DNA from: Marinobacter sp. SS13-12
GTDB taxonomy: Bacteria; Pseudomonadota; Gammaproteobacteria; Pseudomonadales; Oleiphilaceae
Length of the DNA: 64,000 bases
Direction of reading: 5' to 3'
Assembly: GCF_030227115.1 (NCBI RefSeq)
Contig: NZ_JASSUA010000001.1
Location: 2,108,001 to 2,172,000, forward strand
The position numbers and the translations under genes were made by a program. The notes beneath the pieces were generated by a model that made no database searches, had not been told where the DNA came from, and saw only the letters and a list, made by a program, of their open reading frames with translations. Positions 8,621 through 18,395 of this stretch are shown piece after piece. Within the stretch, counting starts at the first letter, position 1. Every line of letters begins with the position of its first letter.

Positions 8621-9679
8621 GTGAGATTTAGAATTTTCACTAAAAGTGACTGGGAAGAGCCGCCTAGAATCAGGCATCAGTTTGCAAAGATGCTAAAGGA
8701 AAATGGTCATGAGGTGATTTTTTACCAAAAGCCGAGCTATTGTGTTTCTGAAAGTCTGGTCGGCGCGGAGCATAATATTTCAATTGTGAGGACGGCTTCA
8801 TTAATTCACCATCAGTTGCGTGTGTCTGGCGCTCTTTCTTTTTTTAACGAAATAGTTGAAAGGAAGTCGATTAAAGCATCTTTAGATAATTGCTCGGATT
8901 CAGATATAATAGTTAATTTTAATTATGATTACTACTTTTTAAGAAGCATTTTCCCGAACAACAAGATAATAACAATAATAAATGATGATTTTGTCGCACA
9001 AGCTCGTTTTTTTGGAGGGCGTTACGCTGAGTCAGCTTTGCGAAAAACATGCAGTATTAGTGATGAAGTTTTGTGTGTTTCTACTCCATTATGTGAGCAA
9101 GTGGAAAGATGGTGTAAACCTCGTCTGTTCCTTCCATGGACGACGAAAGAATATGAAGAGCCACGTGAAACCTGTCGAGATGCTGTCGTTCTTTGGGCGC
9201 ATATAAATGATAGAGTAGATTTTGATTTGATTCAAATTATAGCGCTAAAGAGGCCTAACGTTGAGTTCCACCTTGTAGGACCAGTAGATGTTAATATAGC
9301 TAACGAAGTTAATGCTCTTGTCGATAGTAATGACAATATTTTCTTATTGCCGTCTGCTAGTCTCGACGAAATAAATTTCGATAAGTATTTTTCTTCAATA
9401 ATACCTTACAGGAAAGGCCGAAAGGGAGTTGAGGCCGTTTCTGCTTCAAACAAGACGTTTCAGCTTTTATCAAAAGGAATGCCCCTGATTGTATCAGGAA
9501 TGCCAAACTTCATAGATTCGGATGTTATTTTCAAGACTGAGTACGTGGATGATTTTGTTAAAGCACTTGATGAATGTCGAAATGATTTTTTTAAAATGCA
9601 GGGATCAATCGAAGAAATTGTTTCAGCGAATACGTCTATTCAAAGATTTCGTGAAATAGAGAGCATTTTAACTAATTGA
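8621..9679 (+). CDS. Putative glycosyltransferase (GT4/GT1-like)
   Basis: A 352-residue AT-rich gene. I place the start at GTG 8621, which has GGAG six bases upstream; an in-frame TTG at 8606 has no such signal. The protein has a two-lobed GT-B look: an N-terminal half beginning 'RFRIFTKSDWEEPPRIRHQFAKML', and a C-terminal half with 'VEFHLVGPV' and 'IIPYRKG' followed by 'SNKTFQLLSKGMPLIVSG'. The last corresponds to the donor-binding 'NKxFEYLAxGxPVV' motif of GT4 enzymes, with the acidic residue weakened. It probably adds a sugar to the repeat unit in the cytoplasm. The donor is unknown. Confidence 0.65.
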   Translation: MRFRIFTKSDWEEPPRIRHQFAKMLKENGHEVIFYQKPSYCVSESLVGAEHNISIVRTASLIHHQLRVSGALSFFNEIVERKSIKASLDNCSDSDIIVNFNYDYYFLRSIFPNNKIITIINDDFVAQARFFGGRYAESALRKTCSISDEVLCVSTPLCEQVERWCKPRLFLPWTTKEYEEPRETCRDAVVLWAHINDRVDFDLIQIIALKRPNVEFHLVGPVDVNIANEVNALVDSNDNIFLLPSASLDEINFDKYFSSIIPYRKGRKGVEAVSASNKTFQLLSKGMPLIVSGMPNFIDSDVIFKTEYVDDFVKALDECRNDFFKMQGSIEEIVSANTSIQRFREIESILTN

Positions 9680-10078
9680 CTGGAATACCTTGGTCCGTTT
9701 TTTTAATTTGTCTTTAAGCTTTTGGGGAGGCTTTAGTTATAAATATATTCGCGAGCTCATTTGAGGGAAAATGCTATTCTTATGGTAGTAGTGTTTTAAG
9801 TAGACTCGGAATAGATTTCCAAAACCAGCGATAATAGGGTCATCCTCAGCGCCCCGTAAAGCTAATTGGTACCACGGATCAAAGTACAATCCTCTTGACC
9901 GAATTCTATATTATTACTCAATCGAGGATACTTCGCCAGACGGAACATATCCGATCGCCAGAAATTACAACAACCCATCGGCGATGTTCGCTCCAGCTAT
10001 GCGGATTACTTTTATGCCATTTTTGCGCTGTTGTATTTCGAAATTTGGTATCAGCAGCTTTCAGACTAGGAAGTTTTC
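9680..10078. other. Non-coding gap with a possible minus-strand gene fragment
   Basis: Roughly 400 bases with no intact gene. On the minus strand a frame is open from 9910 down to a TAA at 9737 (57 codons, no start). It reads with a protein-like composition, including 'LYFDPWYQLALRGAEDDP'. The plus strand also has a readable frame over the same bases, so coding is not proven. This may be debris of a deleted glycan gene. The 3' part carries the AGGAAG ribosome site used by the gene at 10079. Confidence 0.4.
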
Positions 10079-12214
10079 ATGAAGCAGGTTTTACAAGATT
10101 TAGCTAAAGGTGGGACTGCGGTGGTTGATGCCCCCAGTCCCGGAATTTCCTCCGGGCACTTGTTAATCAATACTTGTTGCAGTCTTATTTCGTCAGGCAC
10201 TGAGCGCATGCTGGTTGATTTCGGCAAGGCCTCTTATCTAGAAAAAGCGCGTCAACAACCCGACAAAGTCAAAATGGTGCTGGAAAAAGTCCAAACCGAT
10301 GGATTTTTTACGACGATGGATGCAGTGCGCTCGAAGCTTGGTCAGCCGTTGCCACTGGGTTACTGCAATGTTGGTGTGGTCGAAGCAGTTGGGAAGAACG
10401 TCGATCATTTCCAGCCCGGCGTCAGGGTGGTATCCAACGGTCCCCACGCTGATGTTGTGCGTGTTCCGAAAAATCTCTGCGCCAAGGTCCCTGATTCAGT
10501 TTCTGATGAAGCTGCTGCTTTTACCGTGGTCGCCAGCATAGGGTTACAAGGTATTCGTCTGGTGCAACCCACACTGGGTGAGTGTGTTGTGGTAACAGGA
10601 GTAGGTTTGATTGGTTTGCTCACGGTTCAGTTGCTCCGTGCCCAGGGGTGCCGTGTTCTGGCTGTCGATTTTGATAATCGAAAACTTGAGCTGGCCAAGA
10701 GCTTTGGTGCCGAAGTCTGTAACCCTGGCAAAGGAGAAGACCCGGTCGCAGCGGGCACGGCGTTCAGCCGCGGCCACGGCGTTGACGCGGTGATCATTAC
10801 CGCCTCCACCAAGTCCAATGACCCAATCACCCAAGCTGCCCGTATGAGTCGCAAGCGCGGGCGTATCGTGTTGGTTGGAGTGGCAGGCCTGGAATTTAAT
10901 CGCGCGGATTTTTATGAGAAGGAGTTGAGTTTCCAGGTGTCCTGTTCTTATGGCCCAGGTCGTTACGATCCGGCCTATGAAGAAGAAGGCCTGGACTATC
11001 CTTTGCCTTTTGTCCGCTGGACTGAGCAGCGTAATTTTGAGGCAGTTCTGGATATGATGGCCAGTGGCGCTATCAATGTTGAGCCGTTAATCTCGCACCG
11101 TTTCGATTTTGAAGACGCTCAGTCCGCCTATAAAGTACTTACGGAAGACTCGTCGGCTCTCGGCATTTTACTGCAATATCCGGGCGATACGCAGGGCCGG
11201 CATAAAGCAACGGTCCCGTTGGCGGAGGTGCAGTTTAATTCCTCACAGCCAGTTCTTGGCGTGGTGGGGGCGGGTAACTACGCCGCTCGTGTACTGATAC
11301 CTGCCTTCAAGGAAGCGGGCGCCCAATTGCATACCATCAGTACTTCTGGCGGTATCAACGGGGTAGTTCATGGCGAAAAGGCAGGATTTGCCCATGCATC
11401 GACAGATACTGATGGGCTGATGGCCAATCCGGCGGTCAATACCGTAGTGATTGCGACGCAGCATAATACCCATGCTCGTTTCGTCTGCCAGGCACTCAGA
11501 GCCGGAAAGCATGTGTTTGTAGAAAAACCTCTGGCCATTGACCTGGAGGAGCTAGAGGAAGTGGAGGTGGCTTTTCAAGCTGCACACGCCCAAGGAGCAG
11601 GTCCGCAGTTGATGGTTGGCTTTAACCGCAGATTCTCTCCCCAAATCAAAAGAATGAAAGAGCTGCTGATGGTCGTCAGCGAACCCAAGTCCTTCATCAT
11701 GACAATGAACGCGGGCGCTATTCCCGCCGAACACTGGACCCAGAGTAATACAGTTGGTGGGGGTCGTATCATCGGTGAGGGTTGCCACTTTATCGACCTT
11801 ATGCGTTACCTGGCTGGTAGTGAAATCATTTCAGTGCAAGCCCGTCGCATGGGTGATGCGCCACACCTTAGGGTGACGGAAGATAAGGCCGCTATTATTC
11901 TAGGTTTTGCTGATGGATCATTCGGGACCATTCATTACTTAGCTAATGGGGCGTCCAGTTTTCCCAAGGAACGCGTTGAAGTCTTCGCGGCAGGGCGTGT
12001 CCTGCAGCTGGACAATTTCCGAAAGTTAAAAGGGTTTGGCTGGCCGGGATTCAAAAAAATGAACCTCTGGCAGCAAGACAAGGGGCAAAAAGCCTGCGCC
12101 GCTGCTTTTCTGGAAAGTATTAAGAAAGGCCTGCCTTGCCCGATTAGTCCGGAGGAAGTATTTGAGGTCGCTCGTGTCTCGATTGACGCTGCCGAGATTT
12201 TACGTTCTCAGTAA
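10079..12214 (+). CDS. Bi-domain oxidoreductase (zinc-type alcohol dehydrogenase fused to Gfo/Idh/MocA)
   Basis: A 711-residue fusion. Residues 1 to about 375 form an MDR alcohol-dehydrogenase-like half with the Rossmann region 'VVVTGVGLIGLLTVQLL'. From about residue 390 a Gfo/Idh/MocA half begins ('VLGVVGAGNYAARVL'), with the family 'EKPLAID' motif and a C-terminal beta-sheet domain. Such fusions recur in capsule and O-antigen loci, usually beside heparinase-like and GT4 genes as here. The substrate is not established; a sugar-nucleotide or lipid-linked sugar oxidation/reduction cycle is likely. The start has AGGAAG five bases upstream. It is 17 nt from wecC and begins a tightly packed operon running to 18949. 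Confidence 0.86.
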   Translation: MKQVLQDLAKGGTAVVDAPSPGISSGHLLINTCCSLISSGTERMLVDFGKASYLEKARQQPDKVKMVLEKVQTDGFFTTMDAVRSKLGQPLPLGYCNVGVVEAVGKNVDHFQPGVRVVSNGPHADVVRVPKNLCAKVPDSVSDEAAAFTVVASIGLQGIRLVQPTLGECVVVTGVGLIGLLTVQLLRAQGCRVLAVDFDNRKLELAKSFGAEVCNPGKGEDPVAAGTAFSRGHGVDAVIITASTKSNDPITQAARMSRKRGRIVLVGVAGLEFNRADFYEKELSFQVSCSYGPGRYDPAYEEEGLDYPLPFVRWTEQRNFEAVLDMMASGAINVEPLISHRFDFEDAQSAYKVLTEDSSALGILLQYPGDTQGRHKATVPLAEVQFNSSQPVLGVVGAGNYAARVLIPAFKEAGAQLHTISTSGGINGVVHGEKAGFAHASTDTDGLMANPAVNTVVIATQHNTHARFVCQALRAGKHVFVEKPLAIDLEELEEVEVAFQAAHAQGAGPQLMVGFNRRFSPQIKRMKELLMVVSEPKSFIMTMNAGAIPAEHWTQSNTVGGGRIIGEGCHFIDLMRYLAGSEIISVQARRMGDAPHLRVTEDKAAIILGFADGSFGTIHYLANGASSFPKERVEVFAAGRVLQLDNFRKLKGFGWPGFKKMNLWQQDKGQKACAAAFLESIKKGLPCPISPEEVFEVARVSIDAAEILRSQ

Positions 12215-12231
12215 CAGGTTCAGGATTTTGT

Positions 12232-13434
12232 ATGCTATCTGACTTGAAAATTTGTATTGTCGGCCTTGGCTATATCGGTCTGCCGTCTGCTGCGCTGCTT
12301 GCTAACCGTGGTTACTACGTCCAGGGTGTAGATATATCGGCAGAGGTTGTGGACACCATAAATCAGGGCGATATCCACATTATCGAGCCTGATCTCGATT
12401 TGTTTGTTCATTCGGCAGTCCATTCTGGACATTTGAGTGCATCTTTGCAGCCCGAACCGGCTGATATTTTTATACTCGCTGTGCCCACTCCGTTCCATGA
12501 CGGCTTTGTGCCCAACATTGACTATGTGTTGAATGCAACTCGCGCGATTGCACCAGTAGTCAAGACTGGGGATCTGGTGATTCTCGAATCTACATCCCCG
12601 GTGGGTACTACGGAAAAAGTTGCTGAAACATTGCGTGAGGATGGCGTGGATACCAGTGCCATTTATATAGCGCATTGCCCTGAGCGGGTTTTACCAGGCC
12701 ATATTATGCGAGAGTTAGTTGAAAACGACCGTATCGTCGGAGGGATTACGCCGGAGGCCAGTGAAAATGTTGCAGCGTTCTATCGCACCTTCGTAACCGG
12801 TGAGGTTCTAGTAACCGATGCCCGTACCGCGGAGATGGCAAAACTGACAGAAAATAGCTTCCGTGATGTGAATATTGCTTTTGCTAACGAGCTGTCGCTG
12901 CTGAGTGATAAATTTGGCATTGATGTGTGGGAGCTGATTCGTCTGGCAAACCGCCATCCGAGGGTAAATATATTACAGCCCGGCACAGGTGTTGGTGGTC
13001 ACTGCATAGCGGTAGACCCGTGGTTTATCGTTCATGAGGGCGGCGATGATGCTCGCCTGATCCGCTCCGGGCGGGAAGTGAACACTCGTAAGACTGAGTG
13101 GGTGGTTGAAAAGATTAAGTCGCTGGTGTCGGGTTTTCGTGAACAGTATGGCCGAGAGCCGGTAGTCGCCTGCATGGGGTTGGCGTTCAAACCAAACATT
13201 GATGACCTTCGCGAATCTCCGGCGCTGTGGGTGTTCCAGCAGTTGATATCCTCCGGTATCCAGCCGTTGGCGGTTGAGCCCAATCTTAAAGAACATGCGA
13301 GTATTACTTTGACGCCTTGGAAAGATGCCGTCGGTGAAGCCGATATTGTGGTTTATCTGGTGGCGCATCGTGAATTCGAGAAACTTGAAGTTGCTGGCCA
13401 GGTATTGGATTTCTGCGGGGTAACTCAAGCATGA
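12232..13434 (+). CDS. wecC: UDP-N-acetyl-D-mannosamine dehydrogenase
   Basis: A 400-residue UDP-sugar 6-dehydrogenase. It shows the N-terminal NAD loop '[16 protein letters not shown]', the '[13 protein letters not shown]' segment, and the catalytic cysteine (about Cys258) in '[15 protein letters not shown]'. The C-terminal '[15 protein letters not shown]' block is typical of WecC. It oxidises UDP-ManNAc at C6 to UDP-ManNAcA using two NAD+. The next gene, overlapping by 4 nt, is wecB, so substrate and product steps are translationally coupled. A uronic acid in the polymer would also suit the heparinase-like protein two genes downstream. A second dehydrogenase of the TviB branch lies at 25539. 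Confidence 0.92.
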   Translation: MLSDLKICIVGLGYIGLPSAALLANRGYYVQGVDISAEVVDTINQGDIHIIEPDLDLFVHSAVHSGHLSASLQPEPADIFILAVPTPFHDGFVPNIDYVLNATRAIAPVVKTGDLVILESTSPVGTTEKVAETLREDGVDTSAIYIAHCPERVLPGHIMRELVENDRIVGGITPEASENVAAFYRTFVTGEVLVTDARTAEMAKLTENSFRDVNIAFANELSLLSDKFGIDVWELIRLANRHPRVNILQPGTGVGGHCIAVDPWFIVHEGGDDARLIRSGREVNTRKTEWVVEKIKSLVSGFREQYGREPVVACMGLAFKPNIDDLRESPALWVFQQLISSGIQPLAVEPNLKEHASITLTPWKDAVGEADIVVYLVAHREFEKLEVAGQVLDFCGVTQA

Positions 13435-14564
13435 AGGTTTTAGTCGTTTTTGGTACTCGCCCTGAAGCCATAAAAATGGCGCCATTAGTAAAGGCGCTGC
13501 AGACGGACTCATTTTTTGATTCCAGGTTGGCGGTTACAGCGCAACACCGGGAAATGCTGGACCAAGTCCTTGATTTGTTTGCCTTGGAGCCCGACTACGA
13601 TCTGGACGTAATGCGCCCTGGCCAAGATCTTTATGATGTAACTAGCAAAGTCCTGCTTGGGCTGAGAGACGTGCTCACGGATTTCCAGCCAGATTTGGTT
13701 CTGGTTCATGGTGATACAGCGACTACCTTTGCGGCGACGCTCGCGGCTTTTTACCAGCAGATTCCTGTGGGCCATGTGGAAGCTGGACTGCGCACCGGGG
13801 ATTTATGTTCCCCTTGGCCGGAAGAGGCAAACCGCCAGTTAACGGGCCGGTTGGCTCGTTGGCATTTTGCGCCAACCGAACGTAATCAAACCGCTTTGCT
13901 TGCTGAAGGCACAGCAATAGATGATGTATTGATTACGGGCAATACGGTAATTGATGCGTTGCAATGGGTGGTGCGAAAAGTGAACGAAACTCCCGCGCTT
14001 CAGCAAAACATCCACAGTGCTTTGAGTGCGGCCGGACTTGAGTTTGATCTGGTCGATCAACGTTACGTACTGATCACCGGCCACCGTCGAGAAAATTTCG
14101 GCGACGGTTTTGAAAGTATCTGTCAGGCGTTGAGAGCGTTGGCCGAATCCAATCCGGATGTTCACTTTGTGTACCCGGTTCACCTGAACCCCAATGTTCA
14201 AGGGCCTGTTAAGCGGCTGCTGGATGGGTTGAGCAATGTTCACCTAATTGAGCCTTTGGCCTACGAGCCCTTTGTTTATCTAATGCAAAACGCTTATCTG
14301 GTGCTGACAGACAGCGGTGGTGTTCAGGAAGAAGCGCCTGGGCTGGGCAAGCCTGTACTGGTAATGCGTGACACCACCGAGCGCCCGGAAGCGGTCGATG
14401 CCGGTACGGTGCGTTTGGTGGGTACAGAAAGCAGTATGATTCGGGATTCTGTCCAGGAGTTGCTGGATGATGAAGCAGTGTATGAACGGATGTCTCGAGC
14501 CCACAATCCTTATGGGGATGGTAAGGCCTGTAGTCGTATTGTTGAGTTTTTGAAGCAGCAATGA
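13431..14564 (+). CDS. wecB: Non-hydrolysing UDP-N-acetylglucosamine 2-epimerase
   Basis: A 377-residue WecB with '[16 protein letters not shown]', '[11 protein letters not shown]', '[21 protein letters not shown]', 'TGHRRENFG', 'YPVHLNPNV' and '[15 protein letters not shown]'. All the catalytic acid and His/Arg positions of the Escherichia coli enzyme appear present. It supplies UDP-ManNAc for the WecC encoded just upstream (ATGA overlap). It overlaps the heparinase-like gene by the same 4-nt ATGA. Of the three 2-epimerase genes in the locus, this one is the canonical housekeeping-like WecB. Confidence 0.93.
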   Translation: MKVLVVFGTRPEAIKMAPLVKALQTDSFFDSRLAVTAQHREMLDQVLDLFALEPDYDLDVMRPGQDLYDVTSKVLLGLRDVLTDFQPDLVLVHGDTATTFAATLAAFYQQIPVGHVEAGLRTGDLCSPWPEEANRQLTGRLARWHFAPTERNQTALLAEGTAIDDVLITGNTVIDALQWVVRKVNETPALQQNIHSALSAAGLEFDLVDQRYVLITGHRRENFGDGFESICQALRALAESNPDVHFVYPVHLNPNVQGPVKRLLDGLSNVHLIEPLAYEPFVYLMQNAYLVLTDSGGVQEEAPGLGKPVLVMRDTTERPEAVDAGTVRLVGTESSMIRDSVQELLDDEAVYERMSRAHNPYGDGKACSRIVEFLKQQ

Positions 14565-16210
14565 AGTGGCGTTTGCTTTTCCATACGGTACGCTACCTCA
14601 AGGCGCGGCAACTTGCTTATCAGGTTTACTACCGGGTTCGTAAGCCCCGGTTAAAAGAACTGCCTGTCCCTGTGCTCCGGGGTGAGTTGAGCTCCTGGCC
14701 GGGTGAAGGTTTTTTAGAACCCTCCACTCAGGATGGGGAAACGTTTTCCTTTCTCGGGAAAACGAGCCGTTTTGACGGAAACTGGAACAATCCGGAATTC
14801 CCTAAGCTCTGGCTATATAATCTCCATTACCAGGATGATTTGAACGTAACGGGTGCGGAACAGAGAGAAGAGCTATGTGGCTCGTTAGTGAATTCCTGGA
14901 TTGCAGGTAACCCTCCGCCGCACGGAAACGGCTGGGAGCCATATTGCCTTTCTCTTCGCATTGTAAACTGGGTGAAGTTTTTCAGCCGCTTGGCATCGGG
15001 TCAAGTAAGTGCAGAGTGGTTAAACTCATTGGCACAGCAGGCTGATGTGCTGGAACAGCGGCTGGAGTTTCACATTCTAGGGAACCATTTGTTCGCTAAT
15101 GCCAAAGCCCTCGTATTTGTGGGTTGTTATCTGGGTGGAAAGCAGGGTGACCGCTGGCTTCACAGAGGGATAAAACTACTGGACAAGGAAATTCCGGAGC
15201 AGTTTTTGGCTGACGGCGCTCATTACGAAAGATCGCCCATGTACCAGGGAATTTTACTTTGGGATTTGGCAGACCTAGTAGCTCTTGGTAAGGCGAGTGG
15301 GTTGCATGAGTTAAAGCAGAGGCTTGGTAATTGGCGGGAGCGTTTTGAGAAAGGCTTGAGGTGGCTAAAGGCCATGTCTCACCCGGATGGTAAAATCTCG
15401 TTTTTTAACGATGCTACGTTCGGTATTGCACCCGCCGTTGAAGACCTTGAACACAATGGGACATCATTGGGCTTGATTGCATCTAAGGACGATAAGCCTC
15501 CGGTGGTTCGAGGGACGCTTTTACAACCCAGTGGCTATGGCATCGTGGACTGGCCCGAAGGCCACCGTTTGCTAGTTGATGTGGCGCCGGTGGGCCCGGA
15601 TTATCAGCCGGGCCATGCGCATGCAGATACTTTGAGTTGTGAGCTGAGTTTATTTGGCCAGCGCGTGTTGGTTAATTCCGGTATCTCCCAGTATGGAGAA
15701 GGCGCGGAGAGGCATCGGCAACGATCGACGGCAGCCCACAACACTGTTGAGGTGGATGGTCAAAACTCTTCGGAGGTCTGGGCCGGGTTTCGGGTAGCGA
15801 GGCGAGCTAAACCACTTGAGGTGTTGCTCGGCCACCCGTCGGGCGAGGTTGAGCTCTCGGGGAGCCATGATGGGTATAAGCGGTTGCCCGGTAAGGTGAT
15901 TCATCAGCGCATCTGGCGTGGCCGGGCAGAAAGTCTGGACGTGACTGATGAATTGCTTGGTGACTTTGAGGAAGCGGTAGCGCATTGGCATTTTCATCCG
16001 GACATAGTGGTTGAAGCAACTGCTGAATCCCAGTTCAGAGTAGTGTTGCCGGAAGGGCAGGTAGTCGTTTTTGAGGTTGTCGGGGGAGTTGGTCGTCTTG
16101 AAAGCGGAGTTTGGCATCCGGGATTTGGCGTGTCTAAGAAAAACCTGAAGTTAGTGATCGCGTTTACTGGGCGAAAAGTCACCACACGGGTTTGTTGGAG
16201 TACTAATTGA
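14561..16210 (+). CDS. Heparinase II/III family protein
   Basis: A 549-residue protein of the heparinase II/III-like (alginate-lyase-like) superfamily. The first ~330 residues are an alpha-helical toroid-like domain ('[17 protein letters not shown]', '[14 protein letters not shown]'). The beta-sandwich half starts with '[15 protein letters not shown]' (about 350) and '[20 protein letters not shown]' (about 390), where the conserved His residues lie. No signal peptide is visible, so as encoded it seems cytoplasmic, or the N-terminus is membrane-associated. Homologues inside biosynthetic loci may trim or proof-read uronic-acid-containing glycan, or act in synthesis; the role is unproven. It is coupled at both ends (ATGA with wecB, TTGA with the GT4 gene). 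Confidence 0.85.
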   Translation: MKWRLLFHTVRYLKARQLAYQVYYRVRKPRLKELPVPVLRGELSSWPGEGFLEPSTQDGETFSFLGKTSRFDGNWNNPEFPKLWLYNLHYQDDLNVTGAEQREELCGSLVNSWIAGNPPPHGNGWEPYCLSLRIVNWVKFFSRLASGQVSAEWLNSLAQQADVLEQRLEFHILGNHLFANAKALVFVGCYLGGKQGDRWLHRGIKLLDKEIPEQFLADGAHYERSPMYQGILLWDLADLVALGKASGLHELKQRLGNWRERFEKGLRWLKAMSHPDGKISFFNDATFGIAPAVEDLEHNGTSLGLIASKDDKPPVVRGTLLQPSGYGIVDWPEGHRLLVDVAPVGPDYQPGHAHADTLSCELSLFGQRVLVNSGISQYGEGAERHRQRSTAAHNTVEVDGQNSSEVWAGFRVARRAKPLEVLLGHPSGEVELSGSHDGYKRLPGKVIHQRIWRGRAESLDVTDELLGDFEEAVAHWHFHPDIVVEATAESQFRVVLPEGQVVVFEVVGGVGRLESGVWHPGFGVSKKNLKLVIAFTGRKVTTRVCWSTN

Positions 16211-17451
16211 CGGTTTTATTGCTCAGCTTTTATTTCAAACCGGATTTGTCTGCAGGCTCTTTCCGCAATACGGCGCTTGTCGACTCTTTGTTGGAGGCAC
16301 TTCCCGAGGGCAGTGAAATTCATGTGGTCACCACGTTGCCGAACCGCTACTCGGGCTTCGGTGCGGAGGCTCCGGAAGAGGAATTTAGCCCAGAATTAAC
16401 GGTAAAACGAGTGCGGCTGCCTGCCCATCAAAGTGGGATGCTGGATCAATCCCGCGCTTTTCTGACCTATGCCAAACAAGTGAAGGCCTTTGTTAAAGGG
16501 CGAAACTACGATGTGGTGTTTGCCAGTTCTTCCCGTTTGATGACAGCAGTATTGGGTGCATCTGTCGCACGAAAACAGGGCGCTCCACTTTATCTTGATA
16601 TTCGGGATATTTTTGTCGATACAATTAAAGACGTTTTGCCCCGGAAACTGAGCTGGCTGATGAGGCCTGTATTCAGTGCGATGGAGCGATGGGCGGTGTC
16701 GAAAGCGGATCGGCTGAATGTCGTCTCAGCAGGTTTTTTGCCATATTTTGAGTCCCGCTACCCGGAAGTTTCAAAGGTGGTTTTTACTAACGGCATCGAT
16801 GATGAGTTCTTGCGTGTTGCGCCGGAAGTCTGCGTTGATAAACATCGTTCTTCAGGTGGAAAAGCGTTTCGAACAAAACCGGTTGAAGTTGTGTATGCCG
16901 GCAATATGGGTGAGGGGCAGGGGCTTCATAATATTGTTCCCGAATTGGCCAAAAATCTGGAAGGCCGTGCCAAGTTTCGGTTGATCGGTGGCGGCGGGCG
17001 TTTACGGCAGCTGGAAGACGCTATCTCCCAGGCAGATTGTACCAATGTTGTAATCGAGCCCCCTGTTGCACGCGCAGAATTGATTCAAATATACCAACAG
17101 GCTGACGTGCTTTTCTTGCACCTTAACGACTACGACGCATTCCGTAAGGTGCTTCCCTCAAAACTGTTTGAGTATGGCGCACTGGGCAAACCAATTTGGG
17201 CTGGCGTGGCTGGTTATGCTGCCGAGTTTGTGAATGAGAATCTTGATAATGCGGCGGTTTTCACGCCTTGTGATGTGGCTGGAGCCATTGAAGCGTTTGA
17301 GAACCTTCACATTGCGGATGAGCCAAGGAATGAATTTGTGGCTCAGTTTGCACGTAAGGCCATTATGGATGAGATGGCAAGGGACCTAGTTGCACTCGTG
17401 AGTGGAGATAGCAAGGAGCAGTCTACTATGAGTGTGGAGGGTCACCTGTGA
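16207..17451 (+). CDS. Glycosyltransferase family 4 (WbuB-like)
   Basis: A 414-residue GT-B transferase. The N-terminus 'LLLSFYFKPDLSAGSFRNTALVDSL' is in the style of WbuB-like enzymes. 'LYLDIRDIFVDTI' and the C-terminal 'FEYGALGKPIWAG' donor site are clear GT4 features. The start codon is TTG, overlapping the heparinase stop as TTGA. In Escherichia coli O26, WbuB transfers L-FucNAc. Given the likely UDP-L-QuiNAc pathway at the left end of this locus, a related 6-deoxy-L-HexNAc donor is possible but only inferred. It overlaps the next gene by 4 nt. Confidence 0.85.
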   Translation: MTVLLLSFYFKPDLSAGSFRNTALVDSLLEALPEGSEIHVVTTLPNRYSGFGAEAPEEEFSPELTVKRVRLPAHQSGMLDQSRAFLTYAKQVKAFVKGRNYDVVFASSSRLMTAVLGASVARKQGAPLYLDIRDIFVDTIKDVLPRKLSWLMRPVFSAMERWAVSKADRLNVVSAGFLPYFESRYPEVSKVVFTNGIDDEFLRVAPEVCVDKHRSSGGKAFRTKPVEVVYAGNMGEGQGLHNIVPELAKNLEGRAKFRLIGGGGRLRQLEDAISQADCTNVVIEPPVARAELIQIYQQADVLFLHLNDYDAFRKVLPSKLFEYGALGKPIWAGVAGYAAEFVNENLDNAAVFTPCDVAGAIEAFENLHIADEPRNEFVAQFARKAIMDEMARDLVALVSGDSKEQSTMSVEGHL

Positions 17452-18395
17452 ACATTTTACTGACTGGGGCAAGTGGTTTTCTTGGCGAGCCCCTTTCGGA
17501 GTGTCTGGATCGCGACTCCCGCTTCGTATTGACCAGGGCCGTTAGGCGAAAAGAGTCATTAAAAAATAGTCGTGATGTCTTGATTGATGGTTTACATGCC
17601 GGTACTGATTGGGCGACGGCGCTCAACGGGCAGGACGTTGTTGTACAGGCGGCTGCCCGCGTCCATATCATGAAAGATGAAGTGTCCGAGCCGGTGGCTG
17701 AATACCGTAAGGTAAATGTTGACGGCACCTTGAACCTCGCTCGCCAGGCAGTTGCAGCTGGCGTTCGTCGGTTTGTTTTCATTAGCTCTATTAAGGTTAA
17801 TGGCGAAGACACTCCGTTAAACAGTCCTTTCACCCCTGGCGATAAACCCGCGCCGGAAGACGCCTATGGTTTTTCCAAAATGGAAGCCGAGCAGGGTTTG
17901 TGGGACATCGCCCGTGACACCGGCATGGAAGTGGTAATTATTCGCCCTCCGTTAGTGTATGGGCCGGGTGTAAAAGGCAACTTCGCCAGAATGATCAAGC
18001 TGGTGGAGAAAGGATTGCTGTTGCCTTTAGGCGCTATTCATAACAAGCGCTCTCTAGTGGCGCTGGACAATCTCGTTGATTTGATTGTCAGTTGTATTGA
18101 CCACCCGGCCGCCGCTAACCAGATATTCCTGGCTGGCGACGGTCAAGACCTCTCAACCACGCAGTTGTTGCGGGGTATAGGTAAAGCCATGGGTAAGCCT
18201 GCCCGTTTAATTCCCGTGCCTGCGGGCATGTTGATGTTCGGGGCGGCACTGTTGGGCAAAAAAGGCGTTGCTCAGCGTGTGTTGGGCTCATTGCAGGTTG
18301 ATATTTCCAAGGCACGTAATTTATTGGGGTGGGAGCCACCGATTTCCGTTGAGGAAGGGCTTCGCCGCTGTTTTGATTCGGAGAATACGCTTTGA
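17448..18395 (+). CDS. NAD-dependent epimerase/reductase (WbpV/WreQ-like, UDP-4-keto-HexNAc 4-reductase)
   Basis: A 315-residue extended SDR with the Rossmann loop 'LTGASGFLGEPL', the Ser block 'VFISSIKVNGE', and Tyr/Lys in 'DAYGFSKMEAE'. Order and neighbours match the wbpV-wbpL-wbpM 3' end of several Pseudomonas O-antigen loci and the wreQ-wreU-wreV set of Rhizobium etli. There, the reductase turns the 4-keto product of the WbpM-type dehydratase into UDP-D-QuiNAc. A UDP-FucNAc product (opposite C4 configuration) cannot be excluded from sequence alone. GTGA overlap with the upstream gene and TTGA overlap with the phosphoglycosyltransferase gene show tight coupling. Confidence 0.82.
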   Translation: MNILLTGASGFLGEPLSECLDRDSRFVLTRAVRRKESLKNSRDVLIDGLHAGTDWATALNGQDVVVQAAARVHIMKDEVSEPVAEYRKVNVDGTLNLARQAVAAGVRRFVFISSIKVNGEDTPLNSPFTPGDKPAPEDAYGFSKMEAEQGLWDIARDTGMEVVIIRPPLVYGPGVKGNFARMIKLVEKGLLLPLGAIHNKRSLVALDNLVDLIVSCIDHPAAANQIFLAGDGQDLSTTQLLRGIGKAMGKPARLIPVPAGMLMFGAALLGKKGVAQRVLGSLQVDISKARNLLGWEPPISVEEGLRRCFDSENTL

